Assembly (NCBI GenBank): GCA_965222005.1
Contig: OZ244935.1
Coordinates: 2,604,001-2,668,000, forward strand
DNA length: 64,000 nucleotides
Reading direction: 5' to 3'
Source of the DNA: CBDCTM01 sp965222005
GTDB taxonomy: Bacteria > Bacteroidota > Bacteroidia > Chitinophagales > Saprospiraceae
Of the stretch, positions 47,714 to 56,857 are shown piece by piece. Numbering within the stretch: the first letter of the stretch is position 1; each line of letters opens with the position of its first letter. The position numbers and the translations under genes are program-made. The notes under the pieces are model-generated. The model searched no databases. It saw only the letters and a program-made list of their open reading frames with translations, and was not told the origin of the DNA.

Positions 47714-49174
47714 ATGAGAATTTTTGCCCAATTTATTGCAGTGCTACTTGTGCTGATTTGCTCTGCCAGACTATTGGCACAGGAGCAACTCGGTTTGCGT
47801 ATCGAAAATTATTCCGGCATCAATAGTGTGATGCTGAACCCGGCTGCCGGCCTCAGCTATCCGCTGCGCTGGGATGTCAATTTGATTGCTGCCGGCCTGT
47901 ATGGTGAAAGCAATTACGGCTACCTGCGCAATACTAACCTCTTGGAAGCGATGAGCAAAGCTGACAAGGTGCAGCAAGCCATCGATTTTGAAACGGAGTC
48001 GGAGTTTCCATCGGATGCACTGATATTGGAATACTACGACAACGAATTCAAAAAATTTGCGCTCATTGGAGCCACTGCTACGGGGCCCAGTGTACTTCTG
48101 AATATTTGGGATGGTATTTCTTTTGGCTTTTTCACACGCCTTCGCGCCATGTCTGTAGCTCAACAAATACCGGGCGTACTGAATTATTACACCTTCGACC
48201 GTACTCCCTTTTTTCAGGATATGAATGTAGCTCCTTTTGAAATGGCTGCCATGCTTTGGTCCGAGCTGGGCTTCCATGCAGGTTTTGAGCAGCCGATGGT
48301 CAATGGTCGGTTGGCGATAGGCGCGAACATCAAATTTTTGAATGGGTATGAAAGCTTTTACTTTCAAAATCTCCAATTCACCGATATTACGCAAATTCCT
48401 GGTGATACAATTGGTTTTGCCAATGCTTCTGTGGAGTTTGGCCTAACCACTTCCAACACCAAAGCTGGCTCATTTGAGCGTCGCCGCAATGGCGGAGGAC
48501 TAGCTGCTGATTTGGGGGCGGTTTATACAATCGATGGCTTTGATGATACAGTGGATGGAGCCGGGAATGGATATTCCTGGAAATTTGGCCTTTCGCTGCT
48601 CGATTTTGGCAAAATAAAATTCAATAAAAATGCGGAAGTTCATCGCATTGATACCGATCAGAGCGGCAACATTGCATTGAATGAATACAGTGGCTTTGAT
48701 GATGCACAGGACTATGTTCGCCTGCTTAGCCAACAAACCCTGGGCAGTCCAGGCGCTTCCTTTGAAAGCAAAGGCTACAGCATCTGGCTGCCGGCAGCAG
48801 TCAGTTTACAAGCCGATTATGCCTTGCGCTCCAGCATATTTGTCAATGCCGTGGCCGTGCTCCGAACGCCATTCGGGCATGCCCGGGTGGAGCGCGCCAA
48901 CCTGTTAGCCCTCAGTGCCAGGCTGGAAAAACGCTGGTATGGCGCGGCCCTGCCGCTGGTGCTTTACAATTGGTCGGATCTGCGCATGGGCTTCAGCCTG
49001 CGCCTGGCTTTTTTGACGGTTGGTTCCGAAAATATTGGCAGTATTCTTGGGGTATCTCAATTCACAGGTAGCGATATTTATTTCGCTCTGAAAATCAATC
49101 CTTTCAATCTGGGTTGGAATATTGGCGGGAAGGGCCGTTCGAAGGGCAAAAACGTCAAGTGTTACGAGTTCTGA
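47714..49174 (+). CDS. Outer-membrane protein of the DUF5723 family
   Basis: A 486-residue protein with a signal peptide ending near ARLLAQEQ. The start of the mature part (GINSVMLNPAAGLSYPLRWD), the GxxxDLGAVY-type strands and the later WKFGLSLLDFGKIKFNKNAE match DUF5723 proteins, predicted outer-membrane beta-barrels of Bacteroidota. It ends with YFALKINPFNLGWNIGG. The function is unknown; a transport or structural porin-like role is possible. Confidence 0.75.
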   Translation: MRIFAQFIAVLLVLICSARLLAQEQLGLRIENYSGINSVMLNPAAGLSYPLRWDVNLIAAGLYGESNYGYLRNTNLLEAMSKADKVQQAIDFETESEFPSDALILEYYDNEFKKFALIGATATGPSVLLNIWDGISFGFFTRLRAMSVAQQIPGVLNYYTFDRTPFFQDMNVAPFEMAAMLWSELGFHAGFEQPMVNGRLAIGANIKFLNGYESFYFQNLQFTDITQIPGDTIGFANASVEFGLTTSNTKAGSFERRRNGGGLAADLGAVYTIDGFDDTVDGAGNGYSWKFGLSLLDFGKIKFNKNAEVHRIDTDQSGNIALNEYSGFDDAQDYVRLLSQQTLGSPGASFESKGYSIWLPAAVSLQADYALRSSIFVNAVAVLRTPFGHARVERANLLALSARLEKRWYGAALPLVLYNWSDLRMGFSLRLAFLTVGSENIGSILGVSQFTGSDIYFALKINPFNLGWNIGGKGRSKGKNVKCYEF

Positions 49175-49380
49175 CTATTTACCATAACCATGTTAATCTT
49201 ATCATAAACTGCTAACAATCAGGCGTTGAAGGCTGTGGCGGAGTGATTATTGAATGTCACATCATTAAGTGATGAGGTAGAAAATAGTGGCCAATAGGCT
49301 TTTTATTAAACTCAGACTTATTCAGAAGTTTGAATGGCAAAATGGAAGGCTTCTGAATACGAAATCTAATACTAAACTCA

Positions 49381-50223
49381 ATGCGCAGTATTTCAAAAAC
49401 AGTTGGGTGTGTTTTGTTGATGATAGGCGTTTCCCTTTTTCAGCCCGATTCAGTGGTTGGACAAAAGGAAGCCTCTGCCAAGCTCATAGACAACAAATCT
49501 GCCTCGGCTATACGGGGGCAACAGCAACTTCCGCGGCAATTGGTTCGGAAATTTCGAAGAGATGCCGCACGGCTGGCTCTCCGCCTGGAATCGAAAAATG
49601 AAGACCTTCGATTTCAAAGCATTATCATTCCCCAACATATTATAGATAATATCTATAAGGCACTGACCGATATTTATCTGGCAGACGAAACAGCCCGCTC
49701 TATCTCCAAATGCAATGTACACACCTTCCCCAACCCTTCGATTGACCATTTGGTGCTCATTTTCAACCGCAATATATCCTGGGCAGCGCCGCTAAGGGAT
49801 GGTATTAGCGAGACGGATAATGAGTCAATCAATAGCTTACTGGACGAATACGATCTGATCATCGAGCGGCATGTACAGTGGAACGATACCGAAGACGCCA
49901 TCACCATCCGCTCAAAAGAACCCTTGAATATGTCGGCTCTTGCCAATGAATTTTACAACATTGCCGGCATCCAGTCTATCGATTTGGGTATCCCCAAGAT
50001 GGGAGGCAATGACATCAATTTGCGGCGAACCCATGCGGGGTGGGAAGTAGAATATGTGCTGCGTTTTGGTTCTTACATTGGAGGCAAAGGGAAGATGCAT
50101 TTCTGGAAATATGAGGTGCATGACAATGGAGAGGTAAAATTCAATACAGAGGGCGGTGATCCGGTTCCGGAATATATGCGTTGTTATTTTGAAACAGAAA
50201 GGCAGTTGGTGATGAAGGGATAA
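49381..50223 (+). CDS. Secreted protein of unknown function
   Basis: A 280-residue protein with a signal peptide (MRSISKTVGCVLLMIGVSLF). The body is mixed alpha/beta without recognised motifs; features include QSIIIPQHIIDNIYKAL, SLLDEYDLIIERHVQW and the C-terminal WEVEYVLRFGSYIGGKGKMH. There is no T9SS domain and no lipobox. A strong terminator follows the stop. Confidence 0.65.
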   Translation: MRSISKTVGCVLLMIGVSLFQPDSVVGQKEASAKLIDNKSASAIRGQQQLPRQLVRKFRRDAARLALRLESKNEDLRFQSIIIPQHIIDNIYKALTDIYLADETARSISKCNVHTFPNPSIDHLVLIFNRNISWAAPLRDGISETDNESINSLLDEYDLIIERHVQWNDTEDAITIRSKEPLNMSALANEFYNIAGIQSIDLGIPKMGGNDINLRRTHAGWEVEYVLRFGSYIGGKGKMHFWKYEVHDNGEVKFNTEGGDPVPEYMRCYFETERQLVMKG

Positions 50224-50268
50224 GCCAGACTGGGAATTGCGAATGCGGCCTATAGATTTTCTTGCGAT

Positions 50269-50307
50269 AAAAAAGTTTAGCTGACAACAATTTGGCTAAA
50301 CTTTTTT
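50269..50307 (+). terminator. Perfect 13-bp terminator
   Basis: AAAAAAGTTTAGC pairs perfectly with GCTAAACTTTTTT and ends in a T run, about 45 nt after the secreted-protein stop and before elaA. Confidence 0.75.
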
Positions 50308-50353
50308 AGTTTAGAGCTTCATCACCAACTAGCTGCTTTGTCTGCAAGTTTTT

Positions 50354-50809
50354 ATGCTCAATTTTACCTGCAAAGCTTTCGATTCACTCTCCCTGGCCGA
50401 ATTGTACGAGCTGATGGCTCTGCGGCAGCAGGTTTTTGTAGTAGAGCAGGATTGCCCCTATCTCGATGCGGATGGGCTTGATCAGCAATCGTGGCATCTG
50501 ATGGGCTATGAGCCTGGCGGGCCAATGCTTGCATATGCGCGCTTGCTGCCCGAAGGATTGGCCTATTCGGACTATACTTCCATCGGCAGGGTAGTGACGC
50601 ACACCAGCAGCCGTTCGAAGGGGTATGGCAAACAGTTGATGCACCGGGCGATTGATGAAATCATAGAAAGATTCGGTGCTACTCCTATCAAGATCAGCGC
50701 ACAATGCTATTTGATTAAATTTTACGAGTCTTTTGGCTTTCAAGCTGTGGGCGAAGGCTACATGGAAGATGGTATTCCACACATTGCCATGCTGCGCAGG
50801 GGCCGCTAG
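50354..50809 (+). CDS. elaA: GNAT N-acetyltransferase, ElaA type
   Basis: A 151-residue GNAT protein. Signatures are LYELMALRQQVFVVEQDCPY at the N-terminus, IGRVVTHTSSRSKGYGKQLM (acetyl-CoA loop) and FYESFGFQAVGEGYMEDGIP near the end, matching ElaA. The substrate is not known. It converges with the phosphohexomutase gene, and the stop codons overlap in CTAG. Confidence 0.85.
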   Translation: MLNFTCKAFDSLSLAELYELMALRQQVFVVEQDCPYLDADGLDQQSWHLMGYEPGGPMLAYARLLPEGLAYSDYTSIGRVVTHTSSRSKGYGKQLMHRAIDEIIERFGATPIKISAQCYLIKFYESFGFQAVGEGYMEDGIPHIAMLRRGR

Positions 50810-52212
50810 ACATTCACTGCCAGCACCGTATCGCGGGCCGCATCCAAAAGAAAGCGTACATCTTGTTGTGTAGAAGCTTGTGCATATACCCGCAGTACCG
50901 GCTCAGTGCCTGAAGGGCGTATCATCAGCCATTCGCGGTCACTAAAGTAAAATTTGAAGCCGTCAATCGTTTCCAAAGATTGTACTTTATAATCACCAAA
51001 AGAGGTATAGGGATTGTTTTTACAAACATCGATAATGGCCAGCTTTTGCTCATTGCTGATATGCAAATCATCCCGATCAAAGGCGAAAGGTCCCACCAAA
51101 TCGTACACCTCCTGGATGAGCTCCTTAAGTGTTTTGCCGGTTTTCGACATGAATTCCAGGATCATCAGGCCGATCCATATACCATCCCGCTCAGGGATGT
51201 GGCCCTTTACTGCCAATCCCCCAGACTCCTCGCCCCCCACTATTACGTCTTCCTGGGTCATGATCTCAGCGATGTATTTAAAACCGATTTTGGTGATTTG
51301 GCAATCGAGGCCAAAGTGTTCAGCCAATCGCTTCATTTTGTCGGTGACGGAGAAGGTGACGACTACCTTGCCGTTCTGTTTTTTATACTTGTACATGTAC
51401 AGCAAAAGCAGGAGCAGGATGTGGTGTGAATCCACAAAATTGCCATCTGCGTCGTACATGCCTATGCGGTCGGCGTCGCCATCATTGGCTATGCCGAGCT
51501 GGATTTCGGGATCGTTTTTGATGAGTGCTGCCAGCTCGCTGAGGTTGCGATGGATAGGCTCCGGGGCCTGACCTTTGAAGCCGGGATTATCGTCGCAATG
51601 CAGCAAAACAGCCTTTGGAAAGAGCTTTTTCATGGCACTTTGGCCCGCCCCGTACATGGCATCATAAGCTATTTTGATATTGGCCTTATAGATAGCGTCG
51701 AGGTCGAAATTTGTTTTAATATGGTCAATATAAATACTTTCGAGATCGATATAATTGAGCAGCCCTTTGTCGAACATCTGCTCAAGGCTGGGTAAATCCA
51801 GCGATACAGAATCGGGGATGAGTGCTTCCACTTCGGCTATATGGAGAGGGATGGTAGGGCCGCCAAAATTCGACTTGAGTTTGTACCCATTGTAAGAAGG
51901 CGGATTATGGCTGGCGGTGATCACCACACCCAAATCCGATTTGGTTTTTACCACTCCCAGCGATACCATTGGCGTGGATACATAGCCTTTGGCCAGATTA
52001 ACCTTGATGCCATGAGCACCCATGACCCTGGTGGTGGTTTCGGCAAACAGCTGCCCGCCGAAGCGGCAATCGTGGCCGATCACTATTTTAGTATATTGGT
52101 TGTTGAGCAGCCATTTGGCAGTAGCAGTAGCCACCCGGATGACATTATCAACCGTATAATCTTGTGCAATGATGGCTCTCCAGCCATCGGTGCCAAATTT
52201 TATTTTAGTCAT
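50806..52212 (-). CDS. Phosphoglucomutase/phosphomannomutase family protein
   Basis: A 468-residue alpha-D-phosphohexomutase starting MTKIKFGTDGWRAI (ATG at 52212). The phosphoserine loop is VVITASHNPPSYNGYKL, the metal loop DGDADRIGMYD, the sugar loop GGEESGGLAVKG and the phosphate loop RPSGTEPVLRVY. It interconverts hexose 1- and 6-phosphates for glycan precursor supply. Glucose versus mannose specificity is not decidable from sequence. Its promoter-like TATCTTTG box lies at 52264-52271. Confidence 0.9.
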   Translation of the reverse strand: MTKIKFGTDGWRAIIAQDYTVDNVIRVATATAKWLLNNQYTKIVIGHDCRFGGQLFAETTTRVMGAHGIKVNLAKGYVSTPMVSLGVVKTKSDLGVVITASHNPPSYNGYKLKSNFGGPTIPLHIAEVEALIPDSVSLDLPSLEQMFDKGLLNYIDLESIYIDHIKTNFDLDAIYKANIKIAYDAMYGAGQSAMKKLFPKAVLLHCDDNPGFKGQAPEPIHRNLSELAALIKNDPEIQLGIANDGDADRIGMYDADGNFVDSHHILLLLLLYMYKYKKQNGKVVVTFSVTDKMKRLAEHFGLDCQITKIGFKYIAEIMTQEDVIVGGEESGGLAVKGHIPERDGIWIGLMILEFMSKTGKTLKELIQEVYDLVGPFAFDRDDLHISNEQKLAIIDVCKNNPYTSFGDYKVQSLETIDGFKFYFSDREWLMIRPSGTEPVLRVYAQASTQQDVRFLLDAARDTVLAVNV

Positions 52213-52263
52213 TGAATGAAAAGTTATTAGTACGAAGAATTTTAATTGTTCAAATATAACGTG

Positions 52264-52271
52264 CAAAGATA
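52264..52271 (-). promoter_or_regulatory. TAnnTTTG box of the phosphohexomutase gene
   Basis: Minus-strand TATCTTTG exactly matches the consensus, 51 nt before the ATG at 52212, back to back with the pcm box at 52301. Confidence 0.45.
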
Positions 52272-52300
52272 GCAAACGCAATTCAGAAGTGATTATTTGT

Positions 52301-52308
52301 TACCTTTG
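52301..52308 (+). promoter_or_regulatory. TAnnTTTG box of pcm
   Basis: TACCTTTG exactly matches the -7 consensus, 14 nt before the pcm ATG at 52323. Confidence 0.45.
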
Positions 52309-52322
52309 AAGAGAGAACTCCG

Positions 52323-53006
52323 ATGGTTCCAATCCTTAATAATAGTCATTTGCAAGATACGTATCGACATAAAGGCCTGCGCAGGCAGCTCATCAAAACC
52401 ATCAAAAAAAAAGGCATTGAAGACCAAAAAGTGCTGAATGCGCTATTGGCTGTGCCGCGACATTTTTTTTTCGAAAAAGCTTTTGAAGAATGGGCTTATG
52501 CTGACAAGGCTTTTCCCATCGGCAATGAGCAAACCATCTCTCAGCCTTTTACGGTTGCCTACCAAACAAGGTTGCTCGATGTGCAAAAACGCGACAAAAT
52601 TTTGGAAGTAGGAACCGGGTCTGGCTACCAGGCGGCCATTTTGGCAACTATGGGAGCACGGGTTTACACCGTAGAGCGGCAGGAAGCGCTTCACAAACGG
52701 AGTAGCCGATTGTTGGAAAAACTGCAGCTGGGCAACATACGCACCTACCTCAGAGATGGTTACAAAGGCTTGCCGGAGTTTGCTCCATTCGACAAGATTA
52801 TTGTTACAGCCGGCGCTACAGCTATTCCCGAGGAGTTGATCCGGCAGCTCCGTCCGGAAGGGATACTGGTCATACCAATAGGCAGCGGGAACAAGCAAAA
52901 AATGCACAAAATTATCAAGAAAAAGGATGGTGGCTATAGTGACACTACCCTTGATAATTTTCGCTTTGTGCCCTTATTGAAAGGCATTAAAAATGTGGAC
53001 CAATAA
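52323..53006 (+). CDS. pcm: Protein-L-isoaspartate O-methyltransferase
   Basis: A 227-residue SAM-dependent methyltransferase with VPRHFFFEKAFEEWAYADKA, TISQPFTVAYQ and the SAM-binding ILEVGTGSGYQAAILATMGA, all characteristic of Pcm. It repairs isoaspartyl residues in damaged proteins. Its TAA is directly adjacent to the stop of the convergent lipoprotein gene. Confidence 0.9.
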   Translation: MVPILNNSHLQDTYRHKGLRRQLIKTIKKKGIEDQKVLNALLAVPRHFFFEKAFEEWAYADKAFPIGNEQTISQPFTVAYQTRLLDVQKRDKILEVGTGSGYQAAILATMGARVYTVERQEALHKRSSRLLEKLQLGNIRTYLRDGYKGLPEFAPFDKIIVTAGATAIPEELIRQLRPEGILVIPIGSGNKQKMHKIIKKKDGGYSDTTLDNFRFVPLLKGIKNVDQ

Positions 53007-53549
53007 TCAACTCACCTTGCGGCCTTTAGCAGTCCGTGATTTTACCGATATCTTCCTCACCCGCTTCAAATCGACCAGGAGCGTGGCATAGGCACTTCTC
53101 GAGGGCGTATAATATCGCTTGCCGTCATAGGTGACCTGGCCCTTGCTGCGGTTCCAATTGGAGGCCAGCAAAACGAAACGGTCACTGGCTTTGGGGTTGG
53201 GCCCAAACATGAGATAGCGATCATCGCTGCCCTCGAAGCTCACCGCAAAGCGATCCTCCTTCGGGCTAAAGATGAACACACCGGGTGTGCCTTTGCGAAT
53301 GACGATCTCTTCCACTTTCTTGCCATCCACCATCTTGATCTCTCCATGTTCGATCTTGGAGGCACCTTTTTCGACCTCCCGGCGCAGGATAATATCATCT
53401 GAAAGATAAAACTGGATTTGTTTTAGCTCATCTTCCGACCAGCTGTTCTCATCGTAGAGCCGTTCGGTGAAGGGCGTCAGTTTTGGGCTGCAGGCACTCA
53501 AAAACAGCGTACAAATGCCCAGTATGGCTAAGATATGATTAGTCTTCAT
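53007..53549 (-). CDS. Lipoprotein of unknown function
   Basis: A 180-residue lipoprotein (lipobox LFLSACSPK, Cys at about 20). The body is mostly beta strands (GTPGVFIFSPKEDRFAVSFE, FVLLASNWNRSKGQVTYDGK) with a basic C-terminus (KSRTAKGRKVS). Similar small lipoproteins occur in Bacteroidota, but I know no function. Confidence 0.7.
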   Translation of the reverse strand: MKTNHILAILGICTLFLSACSPKLTPFTERLYDENSWSEDELKQIQFYLSDDIILRREVEKGASKIEHGEIKMVDGKKVEEIVIRKGTPGVFIFSPKEDRFAVSFEGSDDRYLMFGPNPKASDRFVLLASNWNRSKGQVTYDGKRYYTPSRSAYATLLVDLKRVRKISVKSRTAKGRKVS

Positions 53550-53800
53550 AATAGATAAGTTTATAATTTAGGCAGATTGAATAATGAGTGATTTGGCCTG
53601 GTTTAGATTGGCTCTAAATCACCGATAATATATACAATAAGACAGCCGAAAACCAGTCTTACCCCTAGTTTTTAACCATAAATTAACCACTAGGCATGTC
53701 ACAAAACTGAATTTAACTTTCTATTAAAATAGCTGAACTACTGCAATTTCAGTGATGAAACACCTTTGGTGGACTAAACTCAATAGATATTATCTGATTT

Positions 53801-54502
53801 ATGAGAAAACTGCTTCAGAATCTTGTCAAATCTCCCTTCTCCTTTCTACTTGTCTTAGTGCCGCTTTTTATCAGCAGTACCCTGCAGGCGAATGTCGAAT
53901 ACGCTATTCCGCTGAGTGCCGAAGAGCACCAGATCGGCAATATGCTCCAATGGGCCACGGCTTTTGAGATGAACAACCAGATGTTTGTTGTCGAAAAATC
54001 GAGCGATGGCGTTAGCTATCAAAATATTGGGGCAGTGGATGCGGCCGGCCAAACGGAAACGGGACAGGGATACCGCTTTTTGGACGTCAATGCCTCAGAA
54101 AGAAAAGCATTTTACCGGCTCAAGCAGCTCGACTTCGATGGTACCGCCAGCTATTCCGTTACTGTTCTGGTCAAACGATCGATCCCCAACCAGTTTATGG
54201 TCGTTTCGATGAGCAATACCAGTACCGACAAACTATTCGAACTGACGTTGGACGCCATGGCAGAGGGCGAGCTGAACTATCGGGTGAAATCCATTCAGGG
54301 GAATCTGGTGGTGGAAGGTTCCCAGAGCTTATTTCAGGGACTAAATGACCTGCAGTTTGATCTTGAAGACGAGCCGGAAGGCATCTATAAAATAGAGCTT
54401 CAGAAAGGGGAAGAGCAGGAGACTTTAGTAATCAGCAAGGTCAATGATGACTTGCTAAAGAAAGAAAATGTAGCCAGTAAAAAACCTGCCAACGGCGGAT
54501 AG
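53801..54502 (+). CDS. Secreted protein with T9SS-associated module, function unknown
   Basis: A 233-residue protein with a signal peptide (FSFLLVLVPLFISSTLQA). FVVEKSSDGVSYQNIGAVDA and FYRLKQLDFDGTASYSVTV form the beta module often found just before T9SS domains. A CTD-like segment follows (VKSIQGNLVVEGSQ, LDEPEG-like DLEDEPEGIYKIEL), then about 20 residues (KKENVASKKPANGG) beyond the usual CTD end. Large proteins usually carry this module; here it stands alone. The 53550-53800 gap upstream and 54503-54749 gap downstream hold no gene I can support. Confidence 0.65.
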   Translation: MRKLLQNLVKSPFSFLLVLVPLFISSTLQANVEYAIPLSAEEHQIGNMLQWATAFEMNNQMFVVEKSSDGVSYQNIGAVDAAGQTETGQGYRFLDVNASERKAFYRLKQLDFDGTASYSVTVLVKRSIPNQFMVVSMSNTSTDKLFELTLDAMAEGELNYRVKSIQGNLVVEGSQSLFQGLNDLQFDLEDEPEGIYKIELQKGEEQETLVISKVNDDLLKKENVASKKPANGG

Positions 54503-54749
54503 AGAGAGGTTTTCAGACTTTGAGACTTTCATCAGACCATCTACTTCCTGTGGCCATACACAGCCACTGGATCACTTCTCTTCACCCTTCTTCCTCGCCC
54601 TAGCGATCCAATCTCAAGGCAGACGCTCAAGATTTGCAGACTTTTAATGGTCTGCCAGTCTGGCCATCTAGCAAGAGCCCAGCAAACGACCGGAGGTATG
54701 ATTCACCTTCAGCCCTACCTATAGTACAGGGCCTTGTATGCATACGCCC

Positions 54750-55193
54750 TTAGCGCCGTTCGGCGAAAAAGTTGGTGAGCAATTCACTACACTGCTCATG
54801 CATGATGCCAAATTCCAGCTTTGTACGGGGGTGCAAAACTTTTTTTCCATATTGCATAAAGCCACGTTTATCATCGCTGGCGCCATAAACGAGTCGGTTA
54901 ATTTGTGCCCAGGCCATCGCTCCGGCACACATAAAGCACGGCTCCAGGGTGACGTACAAAGTACAGTCAGTCAGGTATTTGCTGCCCAGATACTGAGCAG
55001 CTGCAGTGATCGCCATGATCTCCGCATGGGCCGTCACATCCTGCAATGCTTCCGTATCATTATGCGCCCTGGCAATGATCTGATCCTGGCAAGTGATGAT
55101 AGCTCCCACCGGAATCTCTCCTTTAGCCTTTGCTTTGCGGGCTTCCAGCAATGCCTGCCTCATGAAATACTTGTCGTCAAATACACGAATCAT
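54750..55193 (-). CDS. tadA: tRNA adenosine(34) deaminase
   Basis: A 147-residue zinc deaminase with His56-Ala-Glu58 (HAEIM) and PCFMCAGA (Cys86, Cys89). Together with YGASDDKRGFMQYG this indicates TadA rather than a cytidine or guanine deaminase. It makes inosine at the wobble position of tRNA-Arg. It is divergent from guaB. Confidence 0.9.
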   Translation of the reverse strand: MIRVFDDKYFMRQALLEARKAKAKGEIPVGAIITCQDQIIARAHNDTEALQDVTAHAEIMAITAAAQYLGSKYLTDCTLYVTLEPCFMCAGAMAWAQINRLVYGASDDKRGFMQYGKKVLHPRTKLEFGIMHEQCSELLTNFFAERR

Positions 55194-55279
55194 ACGGCAA
55201 GTTAGGAACGATGCAGCAAAATTTCAGGATTCCCAAATAAAAACTTTTGCATTTGCCTTCTTCTTCTTTCCAATTTATA

Positions 55280-55287
55280 TAACTTTG
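55280..55287 (+). promoter_or_regulatory. TAnnTTTG box 3 nt before guaB
   Basis: TAACTTTG exactly matches the consensus and ends 3 nt before the ATG at 55291. This implies a leaderless or nearly leaderless guaB mRNA if it is the real promoter. Confidence 0.45.
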
Positions 55288-55290
55288 CGG

Positions 55291-56784
55291 ATGGAAACAG
55301 TAAAAACACCACAGCGCATTGCACAGGACAAATTCATTGGCGAAGCACTCACTTTCGACGACGTCCTGCTTGTACCTTCCTTTTCAAATGTTCTTCCCCG
55401 CGAAGTAGATATCAGTACCCGCTTGACCCGTGAGATACGGCTCAATGTGCCGGTCGTTTCGGCGGCTATGGATACCGTTACTGAAAATAAACTCGCCATT
55501 GCCATTGCCCGGCAAGGGGGCATCGGGATCATCCACAAAAATATGACGGTGGAAGAACAGGCCGATCAAGTGCGCAGCGTCAAACGCTCGGAAAGCGGTA
55601 TGATCATTGATCCCGTCACGCTGGGGGTGGAAGCCAGCGTAGGGGATGCTATCAAATTGATGGAACGCTACAAGATCGGAGGGATACCCATCGTAAGTAG
55701 TGAAGGCCAGCTCATCGGCATCCTCACCAATCGGGACCTCCGCTTTGAAACGCGCCTCAACCGGCCAGTCAAAGACCTCATGACTTACAAAAAGCTGATC
55801 ACAGCGCCAGTAGGTACCAACCTCGACCAGGCCCGGGAGATATTGCAAAAGCATAAAATCGAAAAGCTCCCCGTCGTTGATGAGCAAAATATGCTGGTCG
55901 GACTCATTACTTATAAGGATATTATGAAAGTCCACGATTTTCCCAACTCCTGCAAAGATGCATACGGCCGCTTGGTGGTGGGCGCAGCTGTCGGGGTATC
56001 CGGAGATATGATGCGCAGGGTGGATGCTTTGGTAAGGGTGGATGTAGATGTGATTTGCGTAGATACGGCGCACGGGCATTCACAGGGCGTTTTAGAGGCT
56101 ATTAAACTCATCAGGGAGCAATATCCCGATTTGCAGATCATAGGTGGCAATGTAGCCACTGCCGAAGGCGCCAAAGCACTGGTGGATGCCGGAGTGGATG
56201 CAGTAAAAGTAGGGGTTGGCCCGGGCAGTATATGCACTACCCGAATAGTAGCCGGCGTAGGCGTGCCTCAATTGTCGGCCATTTATCAGGCGGCTCAGGG
56301 CATCCGCGATACCGGCGTACCCATAGTGGGCGACGGGGGGATCCGCTACACAGGCGATATTGCCAAAGCGATAGCTGCCGGTGCGAATACGGTGATGGCT
56401 GGCGGATTATTTGCCGGCGTTGAGGAAGCCCCCGGAGAAACGATTATTTATGAAGGCCGCAAGTTCAAAGTATATAGAGGAATGGGCTCACTGGGCGCTA
56501 TGGAACTGGGCTCCAAAGACCGCTACTTTCAGGATGTAGAGGAAGATATTAAGAAATTGGTGCCGGAAGGTATCGAGGGCCGGGTACCCTACAAGGGAAG
56601 CCTTGCCGAGGTAATGGTACAGTATATTGGGGGCTTGCGGGCGAGCATGGGGTATTGCGGCGCATCCAATATCCAAAGCCTTCAGAATGGCCGCTTTGTT
56701 CAGATTACCGCGGCGGGGGTGGCTGAGAGTCATCCACATAATATTACCATCACTAAAGAATCTCCAAATTATAGCAGGAAGTAA
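55291..56784 (+). CDS. guaB: IMP dehydrogenase
   Basis: A 497-residue enzyme starting METVKTPQRI (a longer frame from 55093 overlaps tadA and is rejected). CBS domains lie at about 105-215. The catalytic Cys is 315 in GPGSICTTRIVAGVG, with the flap signature RGMGSLGAM. It oxidises IMP to XMP, the first committed step of guanine nucleotide synthesis. Confidence 0.95.
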   Translation: METVKTPQRIAQDKFIGEALTFDDVLLVPSFSNVLPREVDISTRLTREIRLNVPVVSAAMDTVTENKLAIAIARQGGIGIIHKNMTVEEQADQVRSVKRSESGMIIDPVTLGVEASVGDAIKLMERYKIGGIPIVSSEGQLIGILTNRDLRFETRLNRPVKDLMTYKKLITAPVGTNLDQAREILQKHKIEKLPVVDEQNMLVGLITYKDIMKVHDFPNSCKDAYGRLVVGAAVGVSGDMMRRVDALVRVDVDVICVDTAHGHSQGVLEAIKLIREQYPDLQIIGGNVATAEGAKALVDAGVDAVKVGVGPGSICTTRIVAGVGVPQLSAIYQAAQGIRDTGVPIVGDGGIRYTGDIAKAIAAGANTVMAGGLFAGVEEAPGETIIYEGRKFKVYRGMGSLGAMELGSKDRYFQDVEEDIKKLVPEGIEGRVPYKGSLAEVMVQYIGGLRASMGYCGASNIQSLQNGRFVQITAAGVAESHPHNITITKESPNYSRK

Positions 56785-56857
56785 GAGCGTGTTTGGGATT
56801 TAATAAAGTATCTTTTTCACGTGTAAAGAGGATTAGTGTTAAATATCGACAAACCTC

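Noticed and set aside
55093..55290. N-terminal extension of guaB from an upstream ATG
   Set aside because: It overlaps tadA in antisense, and IMP dehydrogenase homology starts at METVKTPQ.
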